Source: an uncultured Clostridium sp. (GTDB taxonomy: Bacteria > Bacillota > Clostridia > TANB77 > CAG-508). Taken from it: 64,000 bases of DNA. Position 1 is the stretch's first letter. Each line of letters begins with the position of its first letter. The notes beneath the pieces are model-generated. The model ran no database searches and was not told where the DNA came from. It was given only the letters and a program-made list of their open reading frames with translations. Both the position numbers and the translations under genes were made by a program. The stretch lies in assembly GCA_947368535.1 (NCBI GenBank), contig CANBHY010000006.1, forward strand, positions 1 to 64,000. The letters run 5' to 3'. Shown piece after piece: positions 61,818 to 64,000 of this stretch.

Positions 61818-62135
61818 ATGGAAGAAGTAATGAAACAAATAGCTGAATTTAATAAAGAAAGAGAGTGGGATAAGTTTCATACACCTGAAAATTTAGCAAA
61901 ATGTATTTCAATCGAAGCTGCAGAATTACTAGAATGTTTTCAATGGGATGTAGAAAAATATAATAAAGAAGAAGTATGTGAAGAATTAGCTGATGTATTT
62001 ACATATTGTATCCAAATGGCGATGAAACTTGGAGTAAGCCCAGAAGAAATTGTTTTGAAAAAATTAGATAAAACTAAAAAGAAATATCCTGTTGAAAAAT
62101 CTAAAGGAGTAAGTACAAAATATAATAAATTATAA
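61818..62135 (+). CDS. MazG-like nucleotide pyrophosphohydrolase
   Basis: A 105-aa all-helical protein of the MazG-like/dCTPase type. Metal site EAAELLECFQWD (ExxxE) and EELADVFTYCIQMA (ExxxD) are both complete. It hydrolyses non-canonical or excess nucleoside triphosphates. GGGAGAAAATT precedes ATG. Part of a tightly spaced housekeeping run. Confidence 0.9.
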   Translation: MEEVMKQIAEFNKEREWDKFHTPENLAKCISIEAAELLECFQWDVEKYNKEEVCEELADVFTYCIQMAMKLGVSPEEIVLKKLDKTKKKYPVEKSKGVSTKYNKL

Positions 62136-62148
62136 TATAGGAGTTGTT

Positions 62149-62616
62149 ATGAATATTGTAATAAGAAAAGCTACTTTAGAAGATTTAAGACAAGTACAAG
62201 ATTTAAATTATAAGTTGTTTGATTTTGAGTATAAGAACTTTGATTCATCTTTAAATATGGGATGGACTTTTTCAGAAGAGGGCGAGAAATATTTTAGAAA
62301 AGTTATTGAAAAAGGAACTGTTTGGCTTGCTGTAGATGATGATAAAATAATTGGTTATTTAGCAGGAATTATGAAATCATATAACAGTATTAATGCTAAA
62401 AGTGCAGAGTTAGATAATTTTTATATAGAAGAAAAATATCGAAGACTTGGTATAGGTAAAAGACTAGTAAATGAATATAAAGAATATTGTAAAAATAAAG
62501 GTGTATATACTATATATGTAACAGCAAATGCTAAAAACAAAAATGCTAGAAGTTTTTATCAAGCTAGTGGTTTTAATGATGAATATGAAGTAACATATAA
62601 AATGAAAATAGATTAG
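62149..62616 (+). CDS. GNAT family N-acetyltransferase
   Basis: A 155-aa acetyltransferase. The acetyl-CoA loop is in YRRLGIGKRLVNEY (R/Q-x-x-G-x-G/A), preceded by ELDNFYIEEKYR, and VTANAKNKNARSFYQASGF is the typical motif B. Substrate unknown. TAGGAGTTG precedes ATG. Confidence 0.92.
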   Translation: MNIVIRKATLEDLRQVQDLNYKLFDFEYKNFDSSLNMGWTFSEEGEKYFRKVIEKGTVWLAVDDDKIIGYLAGIMKSYNSINAKSAELDNFYIEEKYRRLGIGKRLVNEYKEYCKNKGVYTIYVTANAKNKNARSFYQASGFNDEYEVTYKMKID

Positions 62617-62628
62617 GAGAAATAGAGT

Positions 62629-63501
62629 ATGATAGATATACATATGCATACAGTATATTCTGATGGTGATAAAACTGTTGAAGAAGTTTTGAAAATGTGT
62701 GAAGAAAAGAAATTAGAATATATATCTATAACAGATCATGATACGTGTAAGCAGTATGAAGATGAAGCTTTAAAAAATAATAAAGTTTTTACAGGTAAAA
62801 TTATAAAGGGTACTGAATTACATGCGAGATTTGAAGATAAAAATATAGAAATATTAGGTTATGGGATAGATACAAATATAATTACTGAATGGACAAAAAA
62901 ATATTATTCTGATGAAAAGTTAAGAGAACAACAAGTAATATGTTATAAAAGAATGTTAGAAATATTTGATAAACATGGAATTATATATGATGAGACTAAA
63001 TTTAAAAGACCAGAAAAACCAACCGATTATGTTGAACAACCTATCTACTGGGAAATTATAAAAAATGAGAAAAACCGAAAAATATTGGGAGAGTTTGCAG
63101 AATCTTTTACATTATTTTTTAGAAAAGGATTGGCTAATCCTAATAGTAGCTATTTTATGAATCATATAGAATTTAGACCACCATATAAAGAAGTCATAGA
63201 TATTATTCACCAGGCTGGAGGAAAAGCTTTTTTAGCACATCCTTTTGAATATAAATTTGATGATACTATGAAATTTATAGATGATTTAAGAAAAGAAGCG
63301 GAACTAGATGGAATAGAGTGCTTTCATCCATCATCAGCAGATGATGACAAAAAAGACATATTAGTAGATTACGCTAGAAAAAACAACTTATATATTAGTG
63401 GTGGTAGTGATTATCATGGAAGTCCAAAACCAGATTTACAAATAGGCGTTGGAAGAGGAAATTTAAATATTTCAAAAGAGATTATTGAAGAATGGATTTA
63501 G
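62629..63501 (+). CDS. PHP-domain metal-dependent phosphoesterase
   Basis: A 290-aa PHP protein. Metal-binding motifs are DIHMHTVYSDGD (HxH), SITDHDTC, KGTELHARF, FLAHPFEY and GGSDYHG. It may be a nucleotide or RNA phosphatase of the YciV/RNase AM kind. TTAGGAGAAATAG precedes ATG. Overlaps the frame of the following NUDIX gene by none; the stop lies 12 bases before that ATG. Confidence 0.9.
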   Translation: MIDIHMHTVYSDGDKTVEEVLKMCEEKKLEYISITDHDTCKQYEDEALKNNKVFTGKIIKGTELHARFEDKNIEILGYGIDTNIITEWTKKYYSDEKLREQQVICYKRMLEIFDKHGIIYDETKFKRPEKPTDYVEQPIYWEIIKNEKNRKILGEFAESFTLFFRKGLANPNSSYFMNHIEFRPPYKEVIDIIHQAGGKAFLAHPFEYKFDDTMKFIDDLRKEAELDGIECFHPSSADDDKKDILVDYARKNNLYISGGSDYHGSPKPDLQIGVGRGNLNISKEIIEEWI

Positions 63502-63512
63502 GAGAGTGTTTA

Positions 63513-63992
63513 ATGGAAAAGAAAGTTAGAAAAGCTGTTAAATGTTTTTTAATAAGAAACAATAAAGTAGTAGTTACTAAATATAAAGCTGGAAATAGAA
63601 AAGAAGGTTATTATGATATTCCTGGTGGAAAAATTGAAGAAGGTGAAACACCAGAAGACACTGTAAAAAGAGAATTTAAAGAAGAAACAGGAATGATGGT
63701 TAAAGAATTAAAACATAAAGGAGTTATAATAACAGAATATCCGGATAGAATATTTACTTTTGAAACTTTTATTACGGATTCTAGCGAAGGTGAACCACAA
63801 GAGTTTGAAGAAAATACATCAGAATGGATTGAAATTGAAGAATTACTTAAGAAAGAAAAGCTTTTATCTAATATAATGATGTTAGATAGATTTTTTATTA
63901 AAGGATTATTGGATAATACTTCTAATTTTGAAATACATATTTGTGTAAATGAGGATGAAGAAATTTTGAATGTAGAATATAAAATAATTTAA
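63513..63992 (+). CDS. NUDIX hydrolase
   Basis: A 159-aa NUDIX protein. Catalytic box GGKIEEGETPEDTVKREFKEETG, seen as G-KIEEG-E, TPEDTVK, REFKEETG. N-terminal half has IPGGKIEEG after a KYKAGNRKEGYYDI strand, as in 8-oxo-dGTPase (MutT-like) proteins. ATG 63513 behind TAGGAGAGTG is used rather than an in-frame ATG 21 bases upstream. Last gene of the window; ends eight bases from its edge. Confidence 0.92.
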   Translation: MEKKVRKAVKCFLIRNNKVVVTKYKAGNRKEGYYDIPGGKIEEGETPEDTVKREFKEETGMMVKELKHKGVIITEYPDRIFTFETFITDSSEGEPQEFEENTSEWIEIEELLKKEKLLSNIMMLDRFFIKGLLDNTSNFEIHICVNEDEEILNVEYKII

Positions 63993-64000
63993 AATAAAAA

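Noticed and set aside
1-64000. tRNA, rRNA, riboswitch, T-box or CRISPR elements
   Set aside because: I looked for TTCRANNC-type T-loops, T-box and repeat-spacer patterns in the gaps and saw none; hisS has only 13 bases upstream.

Overview
The window comes from an AT-rich (roughly 28% GC by eye), endospore-forming member of the Firmicutes/Clostridia, probably an uncultured gut-type lineage. Spore genes support this (cotJABC, two CotF-like coat proteins, spoIIP), as do Gram-positive regulators (IscR/Rrf2, CsoR, a CIRCE operator), a SUF system of Firmicutes type (sufCBDSU), AGGAGG-type ribosome binding sites and AGA as the dominant Arg codon. I see no rRNA, tRNA, CRISPR array or insertion sequence, and no gene-free stretch longer than about 300 bases.

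Layout. 1-1265: end of a GC-richer sugar ABC transporter ATPase that stops abruptly at AT-rich DNA. 1386-12320: lemA, CIRCE-controlled clpB, three related membrane-anchored proteins surrounding a Fic toxin/VbhA-type antitoxin pair, a YgjP-like metallopeptidase, an uncharacterised small-protein operon (53, 138 and 261 aa) followed by a GT51 glycosyltransferase, and another anchored protein. 12364-13534: cotJABC. 13699-25091: PP2C phosphatase with a DUF1292-like partner, recJ, rel, an MBL hydrolase, hisS, spoIIP, pgi and a ComEC-like MBL protein. 25196-34261: HAD, ABC-F, iscR-sufCBDSU and mnmA. 34326-45764: surface and membrane proteins, csoR-copZ-copA, tcdA, a TtcA-like enzyme, a DUF975/CmpB fusion, a patatin and coat proteins. 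45886-55044: a GT-C enzyme, acyl-ACP thioesterase, a foreign cassette (sigma-region-4-like and nucleotidyltransferase genes), a COG0523 GTPase, GH25-LysM lysozyme, an unknown 425-aa protein, exonuclease III, a small foreign TM gene and a truncated flavodoxin-like gene. 55049-63992: phosphodiesterase, S51 peptidase, uvrB, tyrA-pheA-aminotransferase, MazG-like, GNAT, PHP and NUDIX genes.

The most unusual signal is a recoding pattern. Two conserved translation-linked genes, rel and mnmA, are each split by one extra C that creates an in-frame CGG codon in the context NNT CGG A. Skipping the C (+1) restores the conserved protein exactly in both cases, with GGA (Gly) as the next codon. I scanned every annotated gene of native composition and found no other in-frame CGG, whereas CGG is used as ordinary Arg in four genes that look horizontally acquired or misjoined (1-1265, 24159-25091, 48943-49614, 54306-54497). 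This fits a host in which CGG is unassigned or starved and serves as a +1 programmed frameshift signal, comparable in logic to the yeast Ty1 hungry-AGG shift.

Other notable items are a 124-bp imperfect inverted repeat that also encodes the last residues of SufU, a CIRCE operator overlapping a perfect promoter at clpB, a CsoR operator placed inside its promoter spacer, a terminator hairpin that contains the patatin gene's Shine-Dalgarno sequence, and three promoter-plus-terminator foreign cassettes.
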